From: Bacillota bacterium
Lineage (GTDB): Bacteria > Bacillota > Clostridia > Lachnospirales > Lachnospiraceae
Reading direction: 5' to 3'
DNA length: 64,000 nt
Assembly (NCBI GenBank): GCA_029224465.1
Contig: JAQXUQ010000005.1
Coordinates: 1-64,000 of the forward strand
Shown here piece after piece: positions 48,920 through 57,624 of the stretch. The notes under the pieces were generated by a model. That model was not told the origin of the DNA, did no database searches, and was given only the letters and a program-made list of their open reading frames with translations. The position numbers and the translations under genes are program-made. Position 1 is the stretch's first letter. Every line of letters starts with the position of its first letter.

Positions 48920-51534
48920 GAAAGATTGTAGAAAAGAAAAATGCGGCGCTCTTTGTCATCGCGCTCATCACGGCCCTTCTGCTGTCCCTCCTCTGGCCGC
49001 TGCGGCTGTTTACGCAGGACATTCCGCTCGAGGGCGGAGAGATCACAGAAAGCACCGGCGTCATTGATGACGGGAGCGACGCCGGGGAATATTTCACCGC
49101 GCAGTATTCGCATTTACAAAGCGCGCGGATTTATATTTCCGGCGTTTCAAAGGGAAGAGCGTTCAAAGCGCAGCTTTTTCATCAGGGAAAGGACGGCACG
49201 GAACTGGCCGCCGAGGAGCTCGTCCGCTTTCCGCAGGATGTGCCGGACTATGTGACGATTCCCATGGACGCCGATCTGATCCCGGGAGACACCTATATCC
49301 TGCTGCTGCGGGGAATCCATTCCTCGTTTACCGCGGGGCTGACCGGCACACAGGAAGGGGACGGCGCGCCGCTGTATCTTGGAGGCTTCTATCAGGACAC
49401 CTCGCTGAACGGGCTCCATACCGCGGCGGATCTGACCTACCGGGTCCCGCTGCAGAAGGGAAGAACGCTTGCAGCCGCGGCGGCAGTGCTTGCCGCGGGA
49501 CTGCTCATTGCTTTTGCGGCTGTACTTTGGTTCCGGAAGAAACCGGAGAAAAACACACTGGTTCCCGTGCTTACAGTCCTGCAATATGTTCTGACGCCGG
49601 TGGTCCTGACCGCCGGCGCCGCCGCGGGTATCTGCATCTGGCCGCTGAAGCTCTTCGACACGAGCCCTCTCGACATTGTGTTCTATGAAGCCGGCACCGC
49701 GGTTTTCGTCCTTTCCGCACTGTACGGACTCTGGCACAAGCGTCCGGTCTTTACGGAAATGGAACGCGAAATGTCGTTCGGGGAAGCTGTCTCCTCTGTC
49801 CGGCATCTTCTGAATATTGTCTGCATCGCGCTGCTTTTCAAGTATTCCGCGGACTACATGAACGCGCTCAGCGATATCACGCATGACAATGCGCAGAACG
49901 CGATCATCATCCTTCTGTGCCTTGTCATGCTGATCATGGGCGATCTTTCGTGGACGCTGAACGGATGGACGGTTCTTACGGCCGCGGGTGCTTCGGCTGC
50001 CGCTGTCCTCTGGTATCACGCGCACAAAGAGGGGCCGCAGGTCCGGTATTATCTGGAACACAACAGCGTTTACCGCTCGTCCGCGGCAGCCATGGTGTTT
50101 GCCGCTGTGACAGCAGTTTCCTTAATTGTCATGCTCACGCGCCGGACCGGCTGCCGGAAAAAGCTTCCGAAAGCGCAGCTTCTGACAGCGCTTCCGCTTA
50201 CGGCTCTGCTTGCATGGATGCTGATCTTCCGGGGACCCAGACAGTGGGTCCTTGTGATGGTTCTCATCCTTGTCATGTTTTACGCGCGCTATCTGTTCTT
50301 TACGGACAGAAAGCTGTGGCTGCGCGACGTATCCTGCGGCATCGCCCTGCACTTTGTGTGCTCGGTCCTGTACTCGATGCTGCACAGATACTACATCGCT
50401 TACGAATACAACCGCTTTTCGATGCAGTTCCATACAGTGACCGTGACGGCCTACTATCTGCTCATTGTGTCCGCAGTTTCGGTAACGCTTCTTCTTTCGA
50501 AGCTCCGCGCATATCGGGGACTGCCGCTCCGGCAGAAGCTCTCGTATATCTGGAAGGAGGTCCTGTTCTTCGGCTTTACGGCTTCGTACATGCTGATGAG
50601 CCTTACAAGAGCAGGCATCGGCGGACTGTTCCTTTTCTGCGTCTTTTCCGCGTTCGCGCTCTGCGGAGGAAAGAAAATGCGGATCCGGGGGCCGCTGACC
50701 GCGCTGGCATCGATGCTTCTGATTGTGCTGATCACGTTCCCCGCGGCCTTTACCGGGCAGCGGCTGGTTTCCACAGTGGCGGAAAGACCGCACCGCTTTG
50801 AAGAAATCGAGCCGTATAATGACAGTCTTCTGCGGAACGTGCGCTGGGATTCACGGTGGTTTATGAATCTGGAAATCTTCATCCGCGATTTCGGCGACCG
50901 GATTGTCGGCGGCGGAACCGGATCAAAGCTGTATTTCGGGCTCGGCTGGAACGAGCAGCGGGATTTTATGGATGACCGTGAAAGGCTCATGGGCGAGATC
51001 GAAGACGATATCGCACAGGAGGCAGCCACCGCGGAAGGAGCACGCAAAGAAGAACTGGAAGGTCAGGAAGAGGCGCTGTTTGCCGGAGACGGACAGGAGA
51101 GCTCTTCCGCACAGGCGACCGGCACGGAAGGCTCGCTTGCCAACGGCGATCTTTCAAACGGCCGGGTCGAGCTGTGGAAGCGGTATCTGGAGCAGCTGCG
51201 GCTGACGGGCCACGATGAGATGGGGGTCGAACTGCTGGGCGGACAGGTGGCCGTGCACGCGCACAACGTCTACCTGCAGGCAGCCTATGACTTCGGCATT
51301 CCGGGCGGAATCCTGTTCTTTGGCTTTACTGTTTTGACACTGGCCGGAACATGGATATACTATGTAAAGAATCGCGCATGGAACTTGTACGGGTTTGTCC
51401 CTTTCCTGACCGTTTCGGGCTTCATGATCACGGGACTTGTGGAATGGATCTTCCAGTTCTGCAACCCGTATACGCTGGCGCTCTTCCTGATGATTGCTCC
51501 GGTGCTTTTTCAGGAGCCGGAAGCCGCGGAATAA
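48913..51534 (+). CDS. O-antigen ligase/polymerase-type membrane protein
   Basis: The 873-residue protein begins at the ATG at 48913, inside the end of the GT2 gene; the longer frame is shadow. After an N-terminal helix and an extracellular domain of about 150 residues come 12 or so helices. Near residue 640 lies RNVRWDSRWFMNLEIF and, after an acidic Ala/Glu-rich insert (about 700-755), HAHNVYLQAAYDFGIPGG, which matches the Wzy_C/O-antigen ligase loop with its catalytic His. It probably polymerises or ligates the lipid-linked glycan outside the membrane. It is much longer than usual (about 400-450). Confidence 0.85.
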   Translation: MLRKIVEKKNAALFVIALITALLLSLLWPLRLFTQDIPLEGGEITESTGVIDDGSDAGEYFTAQYSHLQSARIYISGVSKGRAFKAQLFHQGKDGTELAAEELVRFPQDVPDYVTIPMDADLIPGDTYILLLRGIHSSFTAGLTGTQEGDGAPLYLGGFYQDTSLNGLHTAADLTYRVPLQKGRTLAAAAAVLAAGLLIAFAAVLWFRKKPEKNTLVPVLTVLQYVLTPVVLTAGAAAGICIWPLKLFDTSPLDIVFYEAGTAVFVLSALYGLWHKRPVFTEMEREMSFGEAVSSVRHLLNIVCIALLFKYSADYMNALSDITHDNAQNAIIILLCLVMLIMGDLSWTLNGWTVLTAAGASAAAVLWYHAHKEGPQVRYYLEHNSVYRSSAAAMVFAAVTAVSLIVMLTRRTGCRKKLPKAQLLTALPLTALLAWMLIFRGPRQWVLVMVLILVMFYARYLFFTDRKLWLRDVSCGIALHFVCSVLYSMLHRYYIAYEYNRFSMQFHTVTVTAYYLLIVSAVSVTLLLSKLRAYRGLPLRQKLSYIWKEVLFFGFTASYMLMSLTRAGIGGLFLFCVFSAFALCGGKKMRIRGPLTALASMLLIVLITFPAAFTGQRLVSTVAERPHRFEEIEPYNDSLLRNVRWDSRWFMNLEIFIRDFGDRIVGGGTGSKLYFGLGWNEQRDFMDDRERLMGEIEDDIAQEAATAEGARKEELEGQEEALFAGDGQESSSAQATGTEGSLANGDLSNGRVELWKRYLEQLRLTGHDEMGVELLGGQVAVHAHNVYLQAAYDFGIPGGILFFGFTVLTLAGTWIYYVKNRAWNLYGFVPFLTVSGFMITGLVEWIFQFCNPYTLALFLMIAPVLFQEPEAAE

Positions 51535-51558
51535 TTCACTGCAAAACAGGTATTACGG

Positions 51559-53508
51559 ATGGCTGACAACAGACAGACAAAAAAACCATTTAATTACGCC
51601 AAATTCTGGCGAAGAACCGCGCTCATTCTCTACGACATCATGAGCGTCATCGTTTCCTGCGCGCTCGCGCTTCTGATCCGGTATGAGTTTCATATCGGGG
51701 AGGTGCCGGAGTATTTCTATATTCCGGTGATGCGCGCGATGCCGCTGCTTGTCGCGTCGACAATCGCGATATTCTGGTTTCTGAAGCTCTACAATTCTCT
51801 CTGGGCGTTCGCCGGGGAAACGGAGCTGCAGAATCTTGTGATCGCGTGCGTGCTCTCCGGCGCGGCGGGCGTCATCATTCTGCCGTTTTTCAGGATCGAG
51901 CAGCAGGCGGTGCCGCAGAGCTTCCATTTCATGTATGTGTTCCTTCTGATCACGATGACCTTCATCAGCAGGTTTTCCTACCGGTTTCTGCGAAGCCTGA
52001 AGCACAGGAACGCCAACAAGAACAACAGCGTTTCCGTCATGGTGATCGGCGCGGGCGAAGCGGGCAATATCATCATCAAGGAAATCCTGAACTCTCATTA
52101 CAGCACGATGAATTTAAAGTGCATCATCGACGATAATCAGGAAAAGTGGGGGCGGTATATTCAGGGCATCAAGGTCGTCGGCGGCAGGGACCGGATTCTG
52201 GAAGCCGCGGCGGAATATGACATTGACGAGATCATCATCGCGATTCCTTCGCTCTCAAGGCAGAAGCTCGCCGGCCTTCTGGACATCTGCAAGGAGACCA
52301 AGTGCCGGCTGCAGGTGCTGCCTGCCATTTATCAGCTGGTCAACGGCGAAGTCAGCGTTTCGAAGCTGCGCAATGTCGAAGTTGAAGACCTACTCGGAAG
52401 AGAACCTGTCCGGGTCGACATGGATTCGATCCTCGGTTACGTACAGGGTAAAACAGTCCTCATCACCGGCGGCGGCGGCTCGATCGGCTCCGAGCTCTGC
52501 AGACAGATCGCGGGACATCATCCGGGGCAGCTGATAATCGTGGATATTTACGAGAACAATGCCTATGATATCCAGCAGGAGCTGAAGAAAACGCATCCGG
52601 AGCTCAAGCTCACGGTTCTGATCGCCTCGGTCAGAAACGCCGAAAGGCTCAACTGGATTTTCAAGAACTACCGGCCGGACATTGTCTATCACGCGGCCGC
52701 GCACAAGCACGTGCCTCTGATGGAAGACAGCCCGTGCGAAGCCGTCAAGAACAATGTCTTCGGCACCTTCAACACGGCGATGGCCGCGGCGCTGTACCAT
52801 ACGCAGCGTTTTGTTATGATTTCGACCGACAAGGCGGTCAATCCGACCAATATCATGGGCGCGTCCAAAAGGATCTGTGAAATGATCGTGCAGGCGTTCA
52901 ACAGCGAGTATCCGGATACGAATTTCGTCGCGGTCCGCTTCGGAAATGTACTGGGCTCCAACGGCTCGGTGATTCCGCTGTTTAAAAAGCAGATTGCGGC
53001 AGGCGGTCCCGTGACCGTAACAGACCCGAACATCATCCGGTATTTCATGACGATTCCCGAAGCGGTTTCCCTTGTGCTGCAGGCCGGCGCCTACGCGAAG
53101 GGCGGCGAAATCTTCGTGCTCGACATGGGAAAACCGGTCCGCATTCTGGATCTTGCGGAAAACCTGATCAAGCTTTCGGGCTATAAGGTCGGCGAAGATA
53201 TCAGAATCGAATTTACGGGACTGCGGCCCGGCGAAAAGCTCTATGAAGAAATGCTGATGGACGAAGAAGGCCTGCGGGATACCGAAAACAGTCAGATCCA
53301 TATCGGAAAGCCGCTCGAAATTGACCGCGATCACTTCTTCAGTCAGCTGATCGCGCTCAAGAAGGCGGCTTATGTCGAATCGCCGGACATCCGCGAGTAT
53401 GTGAAGGCGATTGTGCCGACATATAAAAAGAATACGGAAGTCAACGATACGGCCATCAGGGAGCATGCGCTGGACAACAGGGCAAATGAAAATTACGCAA
53501 AACAATGA
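51559..53508 (+). CDS. UDP-sugar 4,6-dehydratase, PglF/CapD type
   Basis: The 649-residue membrane-bound enzyme converts UDP-GlcNAc to a 4-keto-6-deoxy sugar. Four helices cover about 15-150, followed by a CoA-binding-like Rossmann domain (VMVIGAGEAGN). The catalytic SDR domain starts at about 300 with VLITGGGGSIGSELC, then YHAAAHKHVPLME, and STDKAVNPTNIMGASKR with the Met/Lys pair of this group, and later LRPGEKLYEEML. Its product is the substrate of the aminotransferase gene that follows after 15 bases. Confidence 0.96.
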   Translation: MADNRQTKKPFNYAKFWRRTALILYDIMSVIVSCALALLIRYEFHIGEVPEYFYIPVMRAMPLLVASTIAIFWFLKLYNSLWAFAGETELQNLVIACVLSGAAGVIILPFFRIEQQAVPQSFHFMYVFLLITMTFISRFSYRFLRSLKHRNANKNNSVSVMVIGAGEAGNIIIKEILNSHYSTMNLKCIIDDNQEKWGRYIQGIKVVGGRDRILEAAAEYDIDEIIIAIPSLSRQKLAGLLDICKETKCRLQVLPAIYQLVNGEVSVSKLRNVEVEDLLGREPVRVDMDSILGYVQGKTVLITGGGGSIGSELCRQIAGHHPGQLIIVDIYENNAYDIQQELKKTHPELKLTVLIASVRNAERLNWIFKNYRPDIVYHAAAHKHVPLMEDSPCEAVKNNVFGTFNTAMAAALYHTQRFVMISTDKAVNPTNIMGASKRICEMIVQAFNSEYPDTNFVAVRFGNVLGSNGSVIPLFKKQIAAGGPVTVTDPNIIRYFMTIPEAVSLVLQAGAYAKGGEIFVLDMGKPVRILDLAENLIKLSGYKVGEDIRIEFTGLRPGEKLYEEMLMDEEGLRDTENSQIHIGKPLEIDRDHFFSQLIALKKAAYVESPDIREYVKAIVPTYKKNTEVNDTAIREHALDNRANENYAKQ

Positions 53509-53523
53509 CGGGAGGGCACTCCT

Positions 53524-54816
53524 ATGCTGAGTACAAAAGATTTTTCAGGAATCGAACCGTTTGAAAAGAAAGTCTGGCTCTCGTCGCCGACCATGCACGG
53601 CGATGAGCTGCGCTATATGAAAGAGGCGTATGAGACAAACTGGATGTCGACGGTCGGAGCGAACATCAACGAAGTCGAAAGGCAGATTGCGCAGAAGGTC
53701 GGCTGCCGGTACGCAGTGGCGCTTTCGGCGGGTACGGCTGCGCTGCATCTTGCAACGAAGCTTGCGGGAGAGCGGCTCTACGGCATGGCAAGGCCGTCGG
53801 AAGGAACACTCCGGGGACACAAGGTTTTCTGCTCCGACATGACTTTTGACGCAACGGTGAATCCGGTCGCGTATGAGGACGGCGAAGCGGTTTTTATCGA
53901 CACCGAACGGGACACCTGGAACATGGACCCCGCGGCGCTCGAAAAGGCGTTTGAACTGTATCCGGACGTCCGCCTGATTGTGACCGCGCACCTGTACGGA
54001 ACGCCCGGAAAGATCGACGAGATTTTAAAGATCGCGAAGGCGCATGACGCACTCCTCATCGAGGACGCCGCGGAGTCGCTCGGCGCGCTTTACAAAGGCC
54101 GGCAGACCGGGACCTTCGGAGATTACAACGCGATTTCGTTCAACGGCAACAAGATCATCACCGGGTCTTCGGGCGGTATGTTTTTAACGGACAGCAGGGA
54201 AGATGCCGACAAGGTCCGCAAGTGGTCGACCCAGTCGCGCGAGGCCGCGCCCTGGTACCAGCATGAGGAAATCGGATACAACTACAGGATGAGCAATGTG
54301 ATCGCGGGTGTTATCCGCGGCCAGATTCCGTATCTTGACGAACACATCGCGCAGAAGAAGGCAATTTACGGGCGTTACCGCGAGGGACTCTCCGATCTTC
54401 CGGTCACAATGAATCCGTATGACGCGGAAAACTCGGAGCCGAATTTCTGGCTTTCCTGTCTTCTGATCGACCCTTCCGCGATGTGCAGGCAGGTCCGGGG
54501 CGAGAAGCAGCCGCTGTTTATTTCAGAGCCCGGCAAAACATGCCCGAGCGAGATTCTCGAAGCGATCGAAAGCATCAACGCGGAGGGACGCCCGATCTGG
54601 AAGCCGATGCATCTGCAGCCGGTTTACCGGATGAACGGTTTTGTTACGGCGAAAGGAAACGGCAGGGGACAGAGCAATGCCTACATTGACGAAGGCGAAC
54701 CTCTGGACGTCGGCGCCGACATTTTCGCGCGGGGTCTGTGCCTTCCTTCGGATAACAAGATGACACAGGAGCAGCAGGAGCGGATCATCGAAGTGATTCA
54801 CAGATGCTTTGCGTAA
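53524..54816 (+). CDS. DegT/DnrJ/EryC1-type aminotransferase (PglE-like)
   Basis: The 430-residue PLP enzyme would aminate the 4-keto sugar made by the PglF-like protein. Motifs: YETNWMSTVGANINEVE at the start, ALSAGTAALHLA, IEDAAESLGALYKG for the PLP Asp, SFNGNKIITGSSGGM with the catalytic Lys near 214, and the C-terminal RPIWKPMHLQPVY. It contains an extra loop near 80-95. Gene order dehydratase, transaminase, then PglC-like transferase follows the Campylobacter pgl logic. No PglD-type acetyltransferase follows. Confidence 0.95.
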   Translation: MLSTKDFSGIEPFEKKVWLSSPTMHGDELRYMKEAYETNWMSTVGANINEVERQIAQKVGCRYAVALSAGTAALHLATKLAGERLYGMARPSEGTLRGHKVFCSDMTFDATVNPVAYEDGEAVFIDTERDTWNMDPAALEKAFELYPDVRLIVTAHLYGTPGKIDEILKIAKAHDALLIEDAAESLGALYKGRQTGTFGDYNAISFNGNKIITGSSGGMFLTDSREDADKVRKWSTQSREAAPWYQHEEIGYNYRMSNVIAGVIRGQIPYLDEHIAQKKAIYGRYREGLSDLPVTMNPYDAENSEPNFWLSCLLIDPSAMCRQVRGEKQPLFISEPGKTCPSEILEAIESINAEGRPIWKPMHLQPVYRMNGFVTAKGNGRGQSNAYIDEGEPLDVGADIFARGLCLPSDNKMTQEQQERIIEVIHRCFA

Positions 54817-54847
54817 AAGCTTTGTCTGCACAGAAGGAGAGACTGCC

Positions 54848-55510
54848 TTGAAAACGGGAATCTACGGAAAATACGTAAAGCGGCTGCTCGATGTTGTCTT
54901 TTCCCTGGCGGGACTGATACTGATCAGCCCGGTTTTTCTGACCGTGATGATCCTCGTCCGGGTGAAGCTCGGCAGTCCCGTATTCTTTCATCAGAAGCGC
55001 CCCGGCAGGAACGGAAAGATTTTCGGGCTTTTAAAGTTCCGCTCGATGACCGATGAACGCGGAGAGGACGGAGAGCTGCTGCCGGACGAACAGCGGCTGC
55101 CGCATTTCGGCAGGGTGCTGCGAGCAACGAGTCTCGACGAGCTGCCCGAATTCCTCAATATCCTGAAGGGAGACATGAGCTTTGTAGGCCCCAGACCTCT
55201 GCTGGTCCGGTACCTCCCTTATTACACTGAAGAGGAAATGCACCGGCACGATGTCCGTCCCGGCCTGACCGGCCTTGCACAGATCCACGGGCGGAACGCG
55301 TTGAACTGGGAAGACCGGTTCCGGTATGATCTTCTGTATGCCGGAAATGTGACGTTTGCGCAGGACTGCAGGATTGTGTTCGCGACAATCGGAAAAGTTC
55401 TGAAAAAGAGCGGCGTTCAGTCCGGCGCGGACCAGTCGGTCGAAGATTTTGATGTCTACAGGAAGCAGCAGGGAATGCAGCCGCTCCGCAGCACGGAAGA
55501 GTTTGAATAA
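54848..55510 (+). CDS. Initiating sugar-phosphate transferase (PglC/WcaJ-type)
   Basis: The enzyme loads the first sugar phosphate onto undecaprenyl phosphate. The start is probably a TTG at 54848, nine bases after AAGGAG; an ATG at 54809 would overlap the previous gene. The 220 residues have one re-entrant hydrophobic segment (LLDVVFSLAGLILISPVFLTVMI), then PVFFHQKRPGRNGKIFGLLKFRSM, the DELPEFLNILKGDMSFVGPRPLL catalytic block (Asp-Glu) and RPGLTGLAQIHGRN. It lacks the N-terminal helices of long WbaP-type enzymes, so it is the small monotopic PglC class. Confidence 0.95.
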   Translation: MKTGIYGKYVKRLLDVVFSLAGLILISPVFLTVMILVRVKLGSPVFFHQKRPGRNGKIFGLLKFRSMTDERGEDGELLPDEQRLPHFGRVLRATSLDELPEFLNILKGDMSFVGPRPLLVRYLPYYTEEEMHRHDVRPGLTGLAQIHGRNALNWEDRFRYDLLYAGNVTFAQDCRIVFATIGKVLKKSGVQSGADQSVEDFDVYRKQQGMQPLRSTEEFE

Positions 55511-55552
55511 AGACGCGGCGCCGGATGGTACCGCTGTCCCTGGAGAAAAGAA

Positions 55553-56611
55553 ATGCGGGAGAAAAACGGGAAACTGAACACGATCGCCGTACTGGAGAGC
55601 AGATTTGTACCGACGCCGGTGCAGGCGCTTTCCGGCGATTATTCGGATAACAGGATTTATGTGAAACGGGACGATCTGATCCCGTTTTCTTTTGGCGGAA
55701 ACAAGGTGCGCAAGGCACAGTGTTTTTACGCGGACATCATGAAAGAGCAGCCGGATATCCTTGTGACCTACGGATCGAATTCCTCGAACCACTGCCGCGT
55801 GATCGCGAACATGGCGGCTTCGATGGGAGTTCCCTGCCATATTATTTCGAGTGATCATGCGGTGGAGGGGAAAGACGGGAGAGAACTTTTCAACCGAGAG
55901 CTCATCAAACAGTTCGGGGCGGACGTGGAGACTGTTCCGGTATCCATGGTGCATGATACAATTGAGACAAGGCTGGAAGACTACAGAAGACAGGGAATGA
56001 AGCCGTATTTCATCCAGGGCGGCGGCCACGGGGACCTCGGCACCGATGCCTACACAAAGGCGTACGTCAACGAGTTCCTCGCGCAGTTGAACGCGCTGAA
56101 GATTGACTATCTGTTTCTGGCCTCCGGTACGGGCGCGACGCAGGCGGGACTGATCTGCGGGAAGACCTTTATGAGCACGCAGCTGCGACAGCTGAATCTT
56201 GCGGCACAGTTCCGGGCGGACGGGAACCATCAAACCATTGACGCCGATCCGGACAAGCCGGTCATCGTCGGCATCAGCATCGCGAGAAATGAGGAGCGCG
56301 GCCGGGAGGTGGTCAAGGAGAGTGTCCTTTCCTATCTCGAGCACTGCATGCACGGGCGGCAGTCGTGGTTCCGCGAGGAGGATCTGATCTTTGACGACCA
56401 CTACATTCTCGGCGGGTACGGTCTGTACAATGAACAGGTTCTGAATACGATTGAAAAGGTCTTCCGGTGCGACGGCATTCCGATGGATACAACTTATACC
56501 GGAAAAGCCTTTACCGGAATGTTAAACTATCTTACGGACCATGGCATCCGCGGGAAAAACATTATGTTCCTGCATACCGGCGGAGCGCCGCTGTTTTTTG
56601 ACAGGCTTTAA
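55553..56611 (+). CDS. PLP enzyme of the ACC deaminase/D-cysteine desulfhydrase family
   Basis: The 352-residue fold-type II PLP protein begins with a conserved VKRDDLIPFSFGGNKVRKA, whose Lys in GGNKVRK is the Schiff base. VTYGSNSSNHCRVIA binds the phosphate and substrate, and ASGTGATQAGL and HTGGAPLFF are the usual later blocks. Family members act on D-cysteine or aminocyclopropane carboxylate. It lies between the initiating transferase and an ATP-grasp gene, 14 bases upstream of the latter, which is unusual for this family. A role in making a beta-substituted or D-amino acid for the glycan is inferred. Confidence 0.9.
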   Translation: MREKNGKLNTIAVLESRFVPTPVQALSGDYSDNRIYVKRDDLIPFSFGGNKVRKAQCFYADIMKEQPDILVTYGSNSSNHCRVIANMAASMGVPCHIISSDHAVEGKDGRELFNRELIKQFGADVETVPVSMVHDTIETRLEDYRRQGMKPYFIQGGGHGDLGTDAYTKAYVNEFLAQLNALKIDYLFLASGTGATQAGLICGKTFMSTQLRQLNLAAQFRADGNHQTIDADPDKPVIVGISIARNEERGREVVKESVLSYLEHCMHGRQSWFREEDLIFDDHYILGGYGLYNEQVLNTIEKVFRCDGIPMDTTYTGKAFTGMLNYLTDHGIRGKNIMFLHTGGAPLFFDRL

Positions 56612-56625
56612 AGAGGAGTTATCTC

Positions 56626-57624
56626 ATGGATGAATACAATATCCTGATTCTGGCTGCCGGCACCCGCGACAAGGTTGTCCGGGCTTTCCGGAAGGAGTTT
56701 TCGGGGCAGGGACTTGTGATTGCCGCCGACGCTTCGCCTTACGCACCGGCCCTGTATGATGCCGACAAGGCGTATATTGTGCCGCGCATTGACGCGCCGG
56801 GATATATTGATTTTATTCTGGAGATCTGCAGGAAGGAGAAGGTGCGCGCTGTTTTGACACTGATCGATCCCGAGCTTTCGCTCCTTGCAAAGAACCGGGC
56901 CCGGTTTGAGGAAATCGGCGTGACAGTCATTGTTTCATCGTACGATCTCTGCGAGCTCTCTCTTGACAAGTACGCGATGTATGAGAAGCTGTGTGCACAG
57001 AGTATTCCTACCGCGCGCTGCTGGCTTACAAAAGAGGCCTTTGACGCCGACAGGGCAGAGGGTGTCCCCGGCGCAGAGTATCCGGTGTTTGTCAAACCCA
57101 GAAAAGGCAGCGCTTCGATCGAAATCAATCTCGTGCGCAGTGAAGAAATGCTGACCGCCCTCCTGCATGCGGACAGCGGTCTGATGATACAGGAACTGAT
57201 GCGGGGACAGGAGTACGGGTGCGATGCCTACCTTGATCTGATTTCCGGCAGATGCACCTCCCTGTTCCTGAAGAAGAAGCTCCGCATGCGCGCCGGGGAG
57301 ACCGACAAATCGGTGTCCGTCCACGAGCCCGCAGTGATGCGCAGGATCACGGAATTCGCGGAAAACATGGGTTTCCGCGGCATGATCGACCTCGATCTTT
57401 TTCATGATGAAGAGAAGGACCTCTGGTATCTTTCCGAGGTCAACCCGCGCTTTGGTGGCGGCTATCCGCATGCCTACGCCTGCGGCGTGAATTTCCCGGC
57501 GGCGATTCTGCGCAACCTCCGCGGACAGGAGAACCCCGCGGCGGACTTTGCGTACAAAGACGGCGTTTACATGATGAAATACAATGACATTGTCATCCGG
57601 TCTCAAGAGGAGCTGATAAAGTGA
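56626..57624 (+). CDS. ATP-grasp ligase of the glycan locus
   Basis: The 332-residue protein has a CarB-like ATP-grasp layout: an N-terminal Rossmann region (NILILAAGTRDKVVRAF), the ATP-binding YPVFVKPRKGSASIEI near residue 150, a central LMIQELMRGQEYGCDAYLD, and the metal/ATP-binding end FRGMIDLDLF...WYLSEVNPRFGGGYPHAY. Such enzymes form amide or peptide bonds via acyl-phosphates. Its partner PLP enzyme lies just upstream and the next GT4 gene overlaps by four bases. It could amidate an amino sugar with an amino acid; the substrate is unproven. Confidence 0.9.
   Translation: MDEYNILILAAGTRDKVVRAFRKEFSGQGLVIAADASPYAPALYDADKAYIVPRIDAPGYIDFILEICRKEKVRAVLTLIDPELSLLAKNRARFEEIGVTVIVSSYDLCELSLDKYAMYEKLCAQSIPTARCWLTKEAFDADRAEGVPGAEYPVFVKPRKGSASIEINLVRSEEMLTALLHADSGLMIQELMRGQEYGCDAYLDLISGRCTSLFLKKKLRMRAGETDKSVSVHEPAVMRRITEFAENMGFRGMIDLDLFHDEEKDLWYLSEVNPRFGGGYPHAYACGVNFPAAILRNLRGQENPAADFAYKDGVYMMKYNDIVIRSQEELIK

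Noticed and set aside
55031-56401. 456-codon minus-strand ORF
   Set aside because: Shadow of the sugar transferase and PLP enzyme genes, both with clear motifs and ribosome binding sites.
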